Positions 1-11,156 of a DNA stretch of 64,000 nucleotides are shown here, piece after piece. Both the position numbers and the translations under genes were made by a program. The notes under the pieces were generated by a model. The model saw only the letters and a program-made list of their open reading frames with translations. It was not told the DNA's origin and made no database searches. The DNA comes from Tetrahymena thermophila SB210 (taxonomy: Eukaryota; Ciliophora; Oligohymenophorea; Hymenostomatida; Tetrahymenidae): assembly GCF_000189635.1 (NCBI RefSeq), contig NW_002476418.1:434001-498000 (forward strand), in the 5' to 3' direction. Within the stretch, counting starts at the first letter, position 1, and the number at the start of each line of letters is the position of its first letter.

Positions 1-2
1 TC

Positions 3-599
3 AATATAGACTTAGATAAGATAAACTTATTTTGTAAAATGAAACAATATCTTGCTTGCCATTTTGATAAATTACTTACTTATTATGATAATATGAAATG
101 GAATGGTAACTTCTACTATTAAGAGAACCAGATGGAAGCCTTAATTAACTCCAATTATCAGTTTCACTTTACTTTAAGTGGTGCTAAGACAACTAACTCT
201 TTTAATAATAAACAAGTAATTCCATTATAATGTTTGTAAATAGAAAATGTGTAGCTATCAATTACCATGTTTGCTAAACTATATTTGCTAAGTTGTTTCA
301 TCTCTTTATATTTGTTTGCTTGCTTAATATTCACTTGTTAACTAACAAATTAACTAATAAATTAATTTATTTATTTACTCGTTGTTATTTTTAAAGCCAA
401 TCAAAAATTTATAAATAAATAAATAAATGCTCTCACGAGATAATTAAATAATTTATGTTAAATTAATTTAAGTTAACTTAATTATTTTAAAAACAATCAT
501 TCAATCAATCAATAAATAATTATTTATCAATCAATAGTAATATATCTGCAGCTATTAAATTTTCTTTTGATCTCCTACTAATACATCATCTTTTTATGA
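3..599 (+). CDS. possible 3' part of a gene cut by the window edge
   Basis: A frame beginning at base 3 stays free of TGA until the TGA at 597-599. The first 80 or so codons have a mixed amino-acid composition that looks translated (for example MKWNGNFYYQENQMEAL), unlike the A/T-only DNA further right. After about base 245 the codons become repetitive and look non-coding, so the true end may be an intron or an unseen frame change near there. I do not recognise the product. Because only TGA stops translation here, open frames of this size also arise by chance in AT-rich DNA, so this is a weak call. Confidence 0.22.
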
Positions 600-2340
600 A
601 TGATAACAACTTAAATTATAAAAATATTTATTTTTAGTTGAAAATTTGATAATTTTTTAAAAGCTATTGCATAGCATTTAACTTTTAATAATAAATAAAA
701 TAGTTTAAAAATCAAATTTCTCAAAATAATAATGTAAATAAAATGACTAAAACTTCTAATTTTTATTTAAAAAATCAAAGTTTTTATTTCAATTTGAGAA
801 TATTGAAATAATCATTTTGCAGGTATTAAAAGTAAAGCTATTAAATAAAATAAAGTTTTAATAACAATCTTAAGAATTCAAATAGATTTCATAATGTTAA
901 TGCAGTAATTTTTTCTTAAGGTAGTTAATTAAACTAACTAACTTAATAAATGAATCACTCATTTAGAAAATTTTTTTGCTCTAGAAATTTAATAATAATC
1001 TTACTTTGCATTCATATTGATTATTCTTATTTATATAAAAGCTAATCCTTTTATTAACATTTATTTATTAATAACCTATTAAACAGTCAGTTCATTTTAA
1101 ATAAATAAATAATAGTTTCTTCTATTTTAAAAGGAATTTATTTAAATTATAGTTTGACCAATCAATAGTAAGAAAATATTTCTAAGTAAATTAAAAATTA
1201 ATCCAATTTATTTTTCATTTTATTAATCTCTTTATTTAAAAATAATATAATTTCTCTGACTCTAATTAAATTACATAATTATACATATTATTTTTAATAT
1301 TAATTATTTTTTTTTTTTTTTAATAAAAACACATTTAAATAAACAACAATGATGTTAAAGGATTTACAATATCTAGTTACAAAATAAATAAATAAAATTA
1401 AAAAAAGTAAAATTTACTTGTATTTTCTTTTAAACTAGTTAATTTATTTAATTTTCATACAGAAAGAAATAAAAATTTTTGATAACATTTTAATATTTTG
1501 TTGTTAAGAATAAAAAATATTTAAGTAAATATAAAAGATAATCTATGAAAACTGAAAAAAATTCTTAAATTAGTATAGCACAAATGGTCTATTAATTACA
1601 TTTAAAATAATATAATCATCATAAAATAATAAATTTATAAAATAAAATGATAAAATATTAAATAAATAAGAAATTGATGAAAAATTGTGTAAATAAATAA
1701 ATAAATAATAGAATTAAAATAGAATACTATAATTGAATTGGGAAGGGTAGCAATTTATTTTTAATTTGGATACTTGGTAAATATCTAGAAATTCTTATTT
1801 TGCTCAATATTATAAATAGAATAGTGGTAGAAGGTTAGGAAAGAAAGTTCAAAAATATTTTCTAATGATTAAATAAGAGCCAAATTTATTATTTTATACC
1901 ATTTATATATCATTTGGAGGAATTTAGCTTGCTTTAAAAGTTTTAAGGATAGAGAAAAATTCTAGAAGAAAGAATTATTATAAAAAGATTAGTATTTTAT
2001 CAGTATAAAATTAAATTAAAGATAAATTTAAATGAAAAATATTTGATTTGATTAATATTAATTCTTCCGAATTATTCATACATACATTCATATATAAGTA
2101 AATAAATACATAGTCAGATATATAGATAGATATATTAATTACTTTATAGTTTGTTAACGATATAAAAAAAAAACTTAGTATTTATTTTGGCAGAATTCAA
2201 AAAGATATATCGAATAATCTTATTAATTAAAATAACAAGAAATTTTTGTTACTTGTAAATTATTATCAAAACTTTAAGATAAATAGGTAGGTATAAAAAT
2301 AGATATCAATCAATCAATATTAAATCACTTAGTATACAGA
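600..2340. other. AT-rich intergenic DNA, no gene seen
   Basis: Nearly pure A/T with AAAT, TTAA and CAAT short tandem tracts and a T-run near 1305-1320. A slightly less AT-rich patch at about 1735-1990 has no convincing frame. The final 100 bases or so must hold the promoter and 5' UTR of the TTC27-like gene, but no defined element can be picked out. Confidence 0.7.
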
Positions 2341-5300
2341 ATGAGCACCTGCGTTGAATTTTTACAATATTTGAAATAGTATTTAGATCCTCTACTCATT
2401 AAGGAAGACATCAGCAAATTCGATAGAAGTATAATCTAAGTCGAGTTGAAGAAGTCCTTTGAAGACATTGATGAAAATGATTAGTCTCAGCTTCTTTTCA
2501 ATTTACTATTGAAGAAATGCATTCAAATCAGTGATAATTTAGAGCTTAGCGTAGAGGAAGGCAAAAAATAACTTAGGGAACTCCTTGAAGTAGTTAAAGA
2601 TTAGCAAAAGACAATCTTCTAAGTATTTTATACTCTTCTCACTCTCTTTTTAAAAGAAACTTGGACTGGTCCTTCATTTTTAACTACTGATTCTTTGAGA
2701 AAAATGAAATTAGAAAAGAAAACTCAAAACTAACTTTTTCAAAGCAAGAAATATCCTACTTATGATTTTAGCAGCGTTATTGCAAAGCATAATTTAGAAA
2801 AGTTTATTCCTGCTGACATCAACACCTACAATTATAAATTCATCAAAACAGCATACTTCTTGAATCGTTTTGATTCTTCAATTATATCCAGTCTCGAAGT
2901 CGATTCTGAAAACTGGCCTCGTCTTTTACCTTTATCTCATGTCTTCATTGTATTAGTAGAAATTATTTCCTACTTAAATGAGTTAGATAGCCAAAACCCT
3001 TTTTATGTTATTTATCTTGCTCGTGTAAAATTCATTCACTCTTAAATGCTCTTCCTCCCTACTGGTACTTTATATCCTTAAGTCGTTGAGAACTACTCTA
3101 AGTTTTTCAATTTGCTCAAGGAATTACAATTTAAGTTACCCCGTTAGACTTTGTCAAATTTATACGTTGAAAACTCTCATGCTCTTTTATTCTTTTACAA
3201 GTACAGCTCATCAAAGAAGTCTTTAGCTATTTCACAAGTAATAAATAACTTTAAATAAATTTTTGCATTTTTTTTTGTATTTACCAAATAACTCAAAAAA
3301 TTTATTGAGAGAATTCTATTAAATTTAGTAGAAATTAGATTTTATATTTTTGGATCAATAATTTGATTGATTGATCTTTCTTTCCAAAAAACAAAAAATG
3401 AATAATAAAAATTAATCTGGTGATTATTTTTTAAAAAAATAGATTTTAATTCAAATTTAAAACAATTTTAATGAAATTAAAAAAGAATTTAGTATTTATT
3501 TATTTATTTTTTTTTTTAATAGGAATTACTTAAAATTGAATTCAACCTCACAGGTAGAATGGGTAAACGTACCAAATATTAAACTTTCAATACCTGCTAG
3601 TTAGTAGTCCAAGCTTTTGAAAAGGAAGAAGGTGAAGAAAGCAAGCCCGAAGTAGTTGATGAAGAAGAAATTAAAATTGATAAGGAAGAATTAAAGATTA
3701 TTGAAGAAGAATAGAAAGATTCAGTAGACGCTAAGAAATTAATTAATGAAATGCAACTTAACATAGCCCCTTAAAATATTTAACTCGATGAAGAATGTGT
3801 TCTTTTGGAAAAGCCAGTGATAGATGATAATGATGATTTCAACAAGAGTGATATAGTCAAAAAAGATGAAAAATCAGAATTAAATATTTTTGAATAAGTG
3901 CTTGTTCTTGGTATTATGAAACACCACGAAATAGTTAATCCTCATGATGATTTATATCACGAATACATCTAGGTAAATAAATAAATAATTGTTTTAATTA
4001 ATATTGATGCTTAATAAAAAAAAAGGCCTATTGCAATTTGCTTATTGACAAGAGTTTGAACTGGATGGTTTTTTCTTGCGGTTTGTTATACAGATCAATT
4101 AACGAATATATCAGATTTAAGAAGATGGAAAGAGCTCTCTTACAAATGCAAACTTTAGTTGATTAATATAATGATGCCTTACCCACTTGCTATGAAAGAA
4201 TTAAGTATCTCTTCTCTTTGAATTATCCTCACTACTTCGACTTGCAAAAAACACTCGCCGAAAAATACATGAAAGTAGGTATTGTTATGTCTGGATGTCA
4301 AATTTTCGAAAGACTTGGCATGCATGAAGAATGTGTAGAGTGCTTATAATCAGCTGGCCACAATGATAGAGCTAAAAAACTTGCTGAATAACACTTAAAT
4401 GCAACTATTTTATTTCAAGATATTTATTTATTTATTAATCATTTTCATTTTTATTAGAATCCCACTCCTAAGTTACTTTGTATATATGGTGAATTGACAA
4501 GAGATATCAAATACTTTAAGTAAGCTTGGAAACTTTCTGGTAAAAAGTTTGCTAGAGCTTAGAGGTCATTGGGTAGAGCTTACTTTTACTCAGGATTATT
4601 TGACAAATCAATTAAAGCATTCAAGAAGGCCGTCTCTATTAATAGATATAATACAGCTCCTTGGTTCACTATGGGTTGTGCTTACATCAAAATAAATGAA
4701 TTATAAAATGCTGCTAATTGTTTCAGTACTGTAGTTTCCATCAATGAATCTGATGGTGAATCATGGGCAAATCTTTCATCTTGTTTGATGAAATTAGGTA
4801 AAAAGCAAGAGGCCTTAAGCACTCTAGAATAAGCAACCAAATTCTGTGAAAGAAACTGGCGTATATGGGAAAACTTGCTTTATATTTCTCTTTCAAACTA
4901 AAAGTTTTACAAATATTTCGAATGTATCGAAAAATTAGCTGCATTAAATCAAAAATCAGTCATAGATGAAGAAACTGTAGCCAAGGTAGTTTAAATCTTT
5001 AAATTCTAAATGTCAAAGTACCACACTTCCGACTATAAGTACTAGTTCTTTACTTACAGAAACAGGTAAATTAAAATTCAAACAATATTTTTTTTATCTA
5101 AATTTTTTCATTTTAATTATGCTTAATTTATTTTCAACACATATTCATATTTGCTTATCAAATATTTTATTTCATCTTAATCTATTTAAATCGTATTTTT
5201 AATCACAATTTTTAAAATATATTTATAAATTTATAGAATTGAAAGGCTATTTAATTTCTTGCAAAAAGAAATTGGTGAGAAGCACTATGTTTGGAAATAC

Positions 5301-5797
5301 TGGGCTGAATTTAAGGAAATAGAAATAGATTTTGAAGAACTTCAAACCCTCTTTTTGATTGAAACAAGAAAGACTAGAAAATCTGAGAAGGAATAAGGAA
5401 TAGTAAATAGCAAGCACGATAATTCATACTTTGGTGAAGATCCATCATGGGAAGAAAAAGAGTTATAAGAAGATTTCGAAATGAAAAAGATCTAGCTTTT
5501 AAATAAAATCGCTGATTTGAGAATGAAAACCTGCTAAGTGATATAAATTGCTGGCTGGTAGGTTGAAAAGTAAAATTTTTAATTAAAAAAAAATTAAGCA
5601 AGTATATTAATTTATTTATAATATAAAAAATTAATAGGAAATAATGCGAGCTTTTGTTTGAACACACATAATTACTAGTAGAAGCATATAAAAAAATAAA
5701 TAACGAAGAAAAAAATAAAGAACTTGATATGTTCATCAAATCTATAAAAAACACAATAGAACAAACATTAGAAAAATAAGTGAAATTTAATAAATGA
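2341..5797 (+). CDS. TTC27: TTC27/Emw1-family tetratricopeptide repeat protein
   Basis: I read coding exons 2341-3237, 3523-3972, 4026-4400, 4458-5065, 5237-5569 and 5638-5797. They sum to 2823 nt, about 940 residues ending in TGA, close to the usual 800-900 of TTC27. The family-diagnostic central block is at residues 450-520 (NLLIDKSLNWMVFSCGLLYR, then ERALLQMQTLVDQYNDALP). TPR repeats follow at about 600-730 (GRAYFYSGLFDKSIKAFKKA; WFTMGCAYIKINELQNAANC; WANLSSCLMKLGKKQEA). An acidic Glu/Asp/Lys insert sits at about 330-420, just before the central block. Known family members are soluble TPR proteins: yeast Emw1 is needed for cell-wall integrity, and human TTC27 has been linked to spliceosomal snRNP assembly. 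The start is the first ATG after A/T-only leader DNA. Alternative: the intron at 4401-4457 may be retained, adding 19 residues. Confidence 0.88.
4401..4457 (+). other. probable GC-AG intron in the TTC27-like gene
   Basis: No GT lies anywhere near the end of the upstream exon, yet this 57-base A/T-rich stretch ends in a typical TTATTAG acceptor and begins GCAACT. It is a multiple of three with no TGA, so either reading keeps the frame. Removing it joins EQHLN to NPTPKLLCIYG, which matches family spacing. Keeping it inserts 19 residues of Ile/Phe/Tyr-rich sequence. I infer a GC-AG intron. Confidence 0.5.
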
Positions 5798-8051
5798 ATG
5801 AATGATCAAATTTAACAAATAATTTAATAATAGCTTAAATTAAAAAAATATTATATAATGTATACAATTAATTAATTGGATTAGATGCATGTTGGTTGTT
5901 TATATTTTTTAATAATTGATAATATTCCTTTTATAATCTATATTTTAATTTACCTATTCATATGTTTTTACAATAATTAACCAAATTAAATATTTAAACA
6001 TGCATATATCAGTTTTAAAACCATTATTTCATAAGAAAAGAAATTAATGAAAGTTCATTTTTGCAATAATGAGTAAATTTTAAAAAAATTGACTATAACA
6101 AAAGATTAAACTAGTTTACTTTTGGTTACTTGATATTTTAGTAAAAATGTAATAAGAAACAAAAAAAAATAAAATATAATAGAACCATTAATTTTTTGGA
6201 ATAAAGAGTAAGTTAAAAAATTTATTTACACTCTTAATTATTCATTTGCTTCCTTCTATTAATTAGTAACAATTGTAATGATACTACAAAAATCATTTGA
6301 ATTTATAAAAAAAGTTTATGCATTTGGATTTCAGAGCAAATAATTTTTAAAGTAAATTCCAATTATTTGCTTCATTCCATTAGTTTAGTAAAAATTGTTT
6401 AATTGCTAACAAAAACCAGTTGAGTTTTTTTAAAGAAATTTAGGTATTTGGTAGATAGAGTTTTCCATTCATATATTAAATTGAATTAATTATTAACAAT
6501 TTTTAACAAAAATCGCTTGAATTTATAAAAGAAATTTAGGAATTTTGATTTTAGAGCAAATATTTTTTAAAGTTAATTGCATTAGTTTGCTTCATTCTAT
6601 TAATTAGTAACAATTGTTTTAATGCTGAAAAAAAATATTTGAATTTATAAAAGAAATTTAGGTATGGAATGCAGAGCAAATATTTGAATTTATAAAAGAT
6701 ATTTAGGTATGGAATGCAGAGCAAATATTTTTTAAAGTTAATTCTATTCATTTGCTTAATTGAATTAATTTGTAACAATTATTTTTAAACCTAATATAAC
6801 CAAATAAATTTATAAAAGAAATAAGTTATTCTCCTTATTCTTCGTTTATCATAAATTATAAGATTTAATATACATATTATTCCATTAATACTTTTAAGAA
6901 AGGATTAATTGATTAACTGACTGACTTTATATTAATTTAGCTAAATAAGGTATAAATTATTTTGAAAAATGTATCATTTTGTTTTATTTAAATCCTTTGA
7001 AATTAATAACTAAAAATAACTTTTTGAATTTTTACTATATCTAATAATATAAAATTCACTTTTTTTGAAAATATTTTATGAGTTTTTGAAAAATGATTTG
7101 GTTTTTCTAAGCAGTTAGTTACTTATTTCAAAATTATTAATAAACTTTTCATTTAAATAAATATCGTTGTCTGTTTATTTTGGGGCTAGATACAGGTCTA
7201 ACGAAATTTATTATCTTTGCAGTAAAAAAGCTAGATATAAAAATGTTAGGTATCATTTACTATATTTATTTTATTTATATTGATTCTAATGTGAAATAAT
7301 ATATATATCTCTTGAACTGCTTCTAAAAAGCTAGGTTAGCTTAAAAAGATATCAAGAAATTTAAGATCATCAAATTAAATTATTCAAAATTGCTATTATA
7401 TTATTTTAATCCTAGAATTACAAACAAATATTATCTTTTTTTGTTAAAAAAACTGTTTAATAGAGTAATTAATGATCATATATTTCTTCATTTTAAATCT
7501 TATTTCTTAAGAAAAAACAAAACAAATAAATAAATAAATCTATCTTGAAATGACATCTTAAAAAATAAACTAAATTTGGAATCAATTCAATAAATAAATA
7601 TTGCTTAATGTTCTTTTTAAAATAGTAATTAGTTATATATAAGTAGAAACTTTAATAGATAGTACTATCATAAAATAGAAAAATAAATAAGTAAAGCTTC
7701 AAAAATATTTCTAGAAAAGTATTTTATGGTTGCACTATCTTTTTAGTAAAATTAAGAAAATGATGGCATTTGAAACTGAATCTGCATGCACTTTAGTCAT
7801 TTATTAAAATTTATGAAGCTTAAGCAAAAATATAGAGTAGAAGGGGGTATTTATGAATGTACGTATGTATGTAATAGTTAATCTAGTGATTTATTTGATA
7901 CAGAATATAACAGATTTGTTGGTTTTTTAGCTTGAAAATAAATACGAACAATCTTTTTTTTAAATATAATCAAAATTAATTAAATAAATTATTAAAGATA
8001 TTAATCAATCAATATAGATTTAGTAGCTAAATTTAAAATTAATAAATATTA
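5798..8051. other. intergenic DNA with a degenerate repeat block
   Basis: AT-rich and without a convincing gene. It holds the 110-125-base degenerate repeat listed separately, an ATGT/GTAT tract near 7855-7875, and CAAT and AAAT tracts just before the next gene. Confidence 0.7.
6246..6825. repeat. degenerate tandem repeat, about five copies of 110-125 bases
   Basis: Each copy has the same order of short motifs: TTAATTAGTAACAATTGTT, then GAATTTATAAAAGAAATTTA, then a GCAGAGCAAATA-like box, then TTTTTAAAGTTAATT. Copies begin near 6250, 6360, 6475, 6590 and 6750. The fourth copy contains a younger internal duplication with a 45-base period: AAATATTTGAATTTATAAAA starts at both 6633 and 6678 and is followed by nearly identical bases. 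The third and fourth copies are most alike; the outer ones have decayed. Open frames crossing it are by-products of the repeat. Confidence 0.7.
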
Positions 8052-9194
8052 ATGAATATCAGCAGTAATCACAAAGCCCTCTTAATGGGTCTCCTAGGAG
8101 GATCTATTGTTTCCCTTCTTATATGGTCTAAGTATAAAAAGTAATTAAAAGAAATGATGAGATTAAAGAAATACTATCTCCCATTCGAGCCAGTTAACCA
8201 ACATAAGAAGAGAGTAGTAGAAGGATGTGGAGTTCTGAGTGATATGAAAGAGAAGGACCACGATTCCGAAAATGAAGGAATTTTCATTAGCGATAAAGAG
8301 CATTTAAAGAGAAAATTAGCTCACATGAGAAAGGAAGGTCTTCAAGAATTATAAATTCTTAGTGATTACGATCAAACAATTACTGCTTTTGGATGCCCCA
8401 ATGAATAAGAAATTTCTACTTTTGGAGTAATTGCTAAGTCAAAGAGAGTAAGTTAAAAGTATTTGGATGACATGACTGCATTATATCAACATTACAGCCC
8501 TTATGAAAAGGATTCTACCATTGATAAGGAAACACTTGTGAAATATGTTACTGAATGGTATTCAAAAACAGCTGAATGCTTCAGAAACGAACATATGACA
8601 AAAGAATTATTATTGGAAGCTATCCATGACTCCGGTGTTGCTTTAAGATATAATTTTAAACAGTTTGTTAATGCTTTGCAACATATAAACTTACCCTTTT
8701 ACGTTATCTCTGGAGGTGTTTCTCCAATCATCATGTCTTGCTTGGAAAGTGTTGTCTGTACTAAGAAATTCTCAAACTTTTTCTTGTTCTCTCAAGAAGG
8801 TTACTTCGATGAAAAGGGAGTTTTAGTTGACTTGTAAATGAATGTTAATACTTGTTCAAAGCACGAAAAAGTTAATAGTAAGGAATTCAACTTAAGAAAA
8901 AACACCTTGATTTTTGGAGATTTGCATCATGATATCTATATGAAAAATGAATTAGACGGTGAAAATGTTATCTCAATTCTATTCTTAAGAGATAAGATGA
9001 AAGACCAAATACCTAGCTTAAAAGAACACTGGGATATTATCCTTACTGGTAATGGTTCTTTTATCACCCATCAAGCTCTCATCAACTACATTGCAGGTGC
9101 TGAATACGAAAACTTAAAAATGGAAGGAGAAGCTAAAGAAATCTATACAAAAAGCAGCTAATACAGTGAACTTAGAGATATTTTAAGTAACTGA
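8052..9194 (+). CDS. membrane-anchored pyrimidine 5'-nucleotidase, NT5C3/UMPH-1 family
   Basis: One uninterrupted frame of 380 residues with several in-frame TAA codons, ending in TGA. Residues 9-25 (ALLMGLLGGSIVSLLIW) form a hydrophobic segment, predicting a signal anchor or tail facing a membrane. The rest is a HAD-fold hydrolase. Motif I is DYDQT at 105-109 (human NT5C3 has DFDMT), with D105 the predicted phosphorylated nucleophile. Motif II is SGGV at about 220. Motif III is GDLHHD at 289-294, the Mg-binding GDxxxD. Family enzymes dephosphorylate UMP and CMP in pyrimidine salvage and turnover. The family is usually about 290-335 residues; the extra length is the N-terminal anchor and linker. 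The start is the first ATG after the A/T-only leader and is needed to include the hydrophobic segment. Substrate preference cannot be read from sequence. Confidence 0.85.
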
Positions 9195-10130
9195 TTAAAA
9201 TAAATAAAAGAGATAAATAACTTCACAATTAATTACAAGAAATAAATAAATAAACTAGCTTTATAAAATATATTAAACAAATAAATAAATATATATAAAT
9301 CAATAATTAATATTTTGTATTTTCTATAAAATAATAATTAATATTTTTCTTTCATTAAAATTAATTTATTTATTTCCTATATTCGATTCACTTCAGTTCA
9401 GTTCAGTTCATTTCCTAACCATAGTTTAAATACAATTAATTTATTATATAAAGTAAAATGCCATTTCAATTAAAAATAAGCGAAATTTAATGTTTTGATT
9501 TAATTAAGATAATTAAATAGAATTTTAAAATACTTTTCAAAATTGAACCTTAATTAATTAATGAGAATTTACAGTATTTATTTTATAATAAAATTAAACA
9601 TTTTAATAATACTTTTTGTTATTTTACATTAAATATTTTAATATATAGAATATAAATTTATTATTTAGGAAATTCATTTTTTAAATACGATATTTTTTTG
9701 CAGAAAACAATTTTATTTCACTAAGTTACATTAAATATAGATATTTATGTAAACAACTGATATCTGATTGAAATAAATTTAATCAAGCAAGCAAGTAAAT
9801 ATTAGTTAATTAATTTAAAAAACATATTTTTTTTTTGAAAAATATATTTTTAATTTATTAAGAATAAAAATATATTTAATTTGATTTAGCTAAATTACAG
9901 AAAATAAAAAATATTTATGTTTTAAGTTGATAGCTAGAGAGAAATAAATTTAATTCGAATATTGGACATTATGTAATTAATTTAAAATATACATTTTATT
10001 GCTTTTTATATTTGAAAAAATATAAATTTAATTTAAATTTTAATTAATAATAATTATGATTGATTGATTTATTGATTTATTTATTGATTTCCTAAGTTTT
10101 GAAAAATGTTTTTATTTGAATTAGATAGGT
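9195..10130. other. convergent intergenic region, nothing recognisable
   Basis: A/T-only DNA between two converging genes, so it should hold both 3' UTRs. TTCAG repeats occur at about 9392-9410 and a GATT tract at about 10059-10090. I saw no RNA gene or frame with coding composition. Confidence 0.7.
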
Positions 10131-11156
10131 TCAAGGTTTTTATTCTTGTTATTTTTATTGTTATGGTTGCTATTCTCCACTTATTTATTAATCTTAAATT
10201 TAATCTTTAAACTCGAATTTTAAACGGTTGTGGAAGTCTTGCAAATCTTGGTCTTCTTGCACTCTGAGGAAGAGTTATGACCCTTTATCGATTCTTTTAT
10301 AAATTTCGTGTCTTCTTTCTAATGCTTATTGAACGATAGGAATACTAATTAAAATGATTGCAGCTAGTGCAATTTTTTCTAATTTCCTTGCTTTCTTTTC
10401 TTTTTTTTTCATAACGTAGTCAACAGCTGCATCAGTAGCAGCAGCCTTTTAATTCATAATATCAATATTTTCATTGAGAATATCTTAATATTTATGTTAA
10501 TGCCCAAATCTAAAATTTATTTCATTTTCATTATTTTTTATAAAAGTAAATTCATGTCTAACTCTTTCATCCATTGACATTTGTCTTTCTACAACATCTT
10601 CATATGCAACAACTTCTTCAGGCTAGCGTTCAATTGGCTTTGAAAAGAATTTTTCATACTCTTTATTAAGATCAATTGTATCATCTATTTTCATTCCATC
10701 AAAAGAAAATCCTCTTTTTTACTCTTTTTTACCATCAGCTGTGTAATTTTCTTAATTGGCGTCATCTTAATTTTCAGAATTCTAAAACCCTTTGTCATAT
10801 TTAGTTTGTTTTCCTTCCTTTTCAGCTAATTCTTCGTCATATTATCTTCTGCTTTAAGGTTTTTTTAATACTTGATAAGCTACTTTGATAAATTTAAATC
10901 TATCCACATCTGAACCTTTATACACATCAGGGTGATAAGTCTTAGCCAATCTTAAATAATTTTATTTAATTTCTCTTGCAGTTGCATCTTTGCGTACCTC
11001 TAGTAATTCATAATAAGACAACTTTTCTAAATGTGATGAATTGAGTTGTGCTTTATTATCACTTGTACTAAACCAATAAGATAAAACTGGCCTATTGCTT
11101 TTATAGAAAGTTGATTAAGGTGACTTAAAACCTAAATTAAAGATCTTTCTTATCAT
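10131..11156 (-). CDS. DnaJ-domain protein with predicted mitochondrial presequence and membrane segment
   Basis: A single frame of 341 residues on the minus strand. The first 45 or so residues (MIRKIFNLGFKSPQSTFYKS...) are basic and hydroxylated with no acidic residues early on, typical of a mitochondrial presequence. The J domain spans about 50-115: YYELLEVRKDATAREIKQNY, then YHPDVYKG with the HPD motif that stimulates Hsp70 ATPase, then QVLKKPQSRRQYD. There is no Gly/Phe-rich or zinc-finger region, so it is a class C J protein. KIALAAIILISIPIVQQAL near 270-290 is a likely transmembrane segment. The last 25 residues are Gln-rich, mostly TAA/TAG codons. The frame stays open upstream of the ATG to a possible acceptor near 11226, so a short upstream exon is possible. 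Confidence 0.78.

Noticed and set aside
5374-5754. Minus-strand Phe/Leu/Ser-rich frame of over 120 residues
   Set aside because: It overlaps the last two exons of the TTC27-like gene and the intron between them. Composition is that of antisense A/G-rich coding DNA.
6551-6778. Minus-strand frame with repeated FKYLLCIPYLN blocks
   Set aside because: Created by the nested 45-base duplication in the intergenic tandem repeat; no coding composition outside the repeat.
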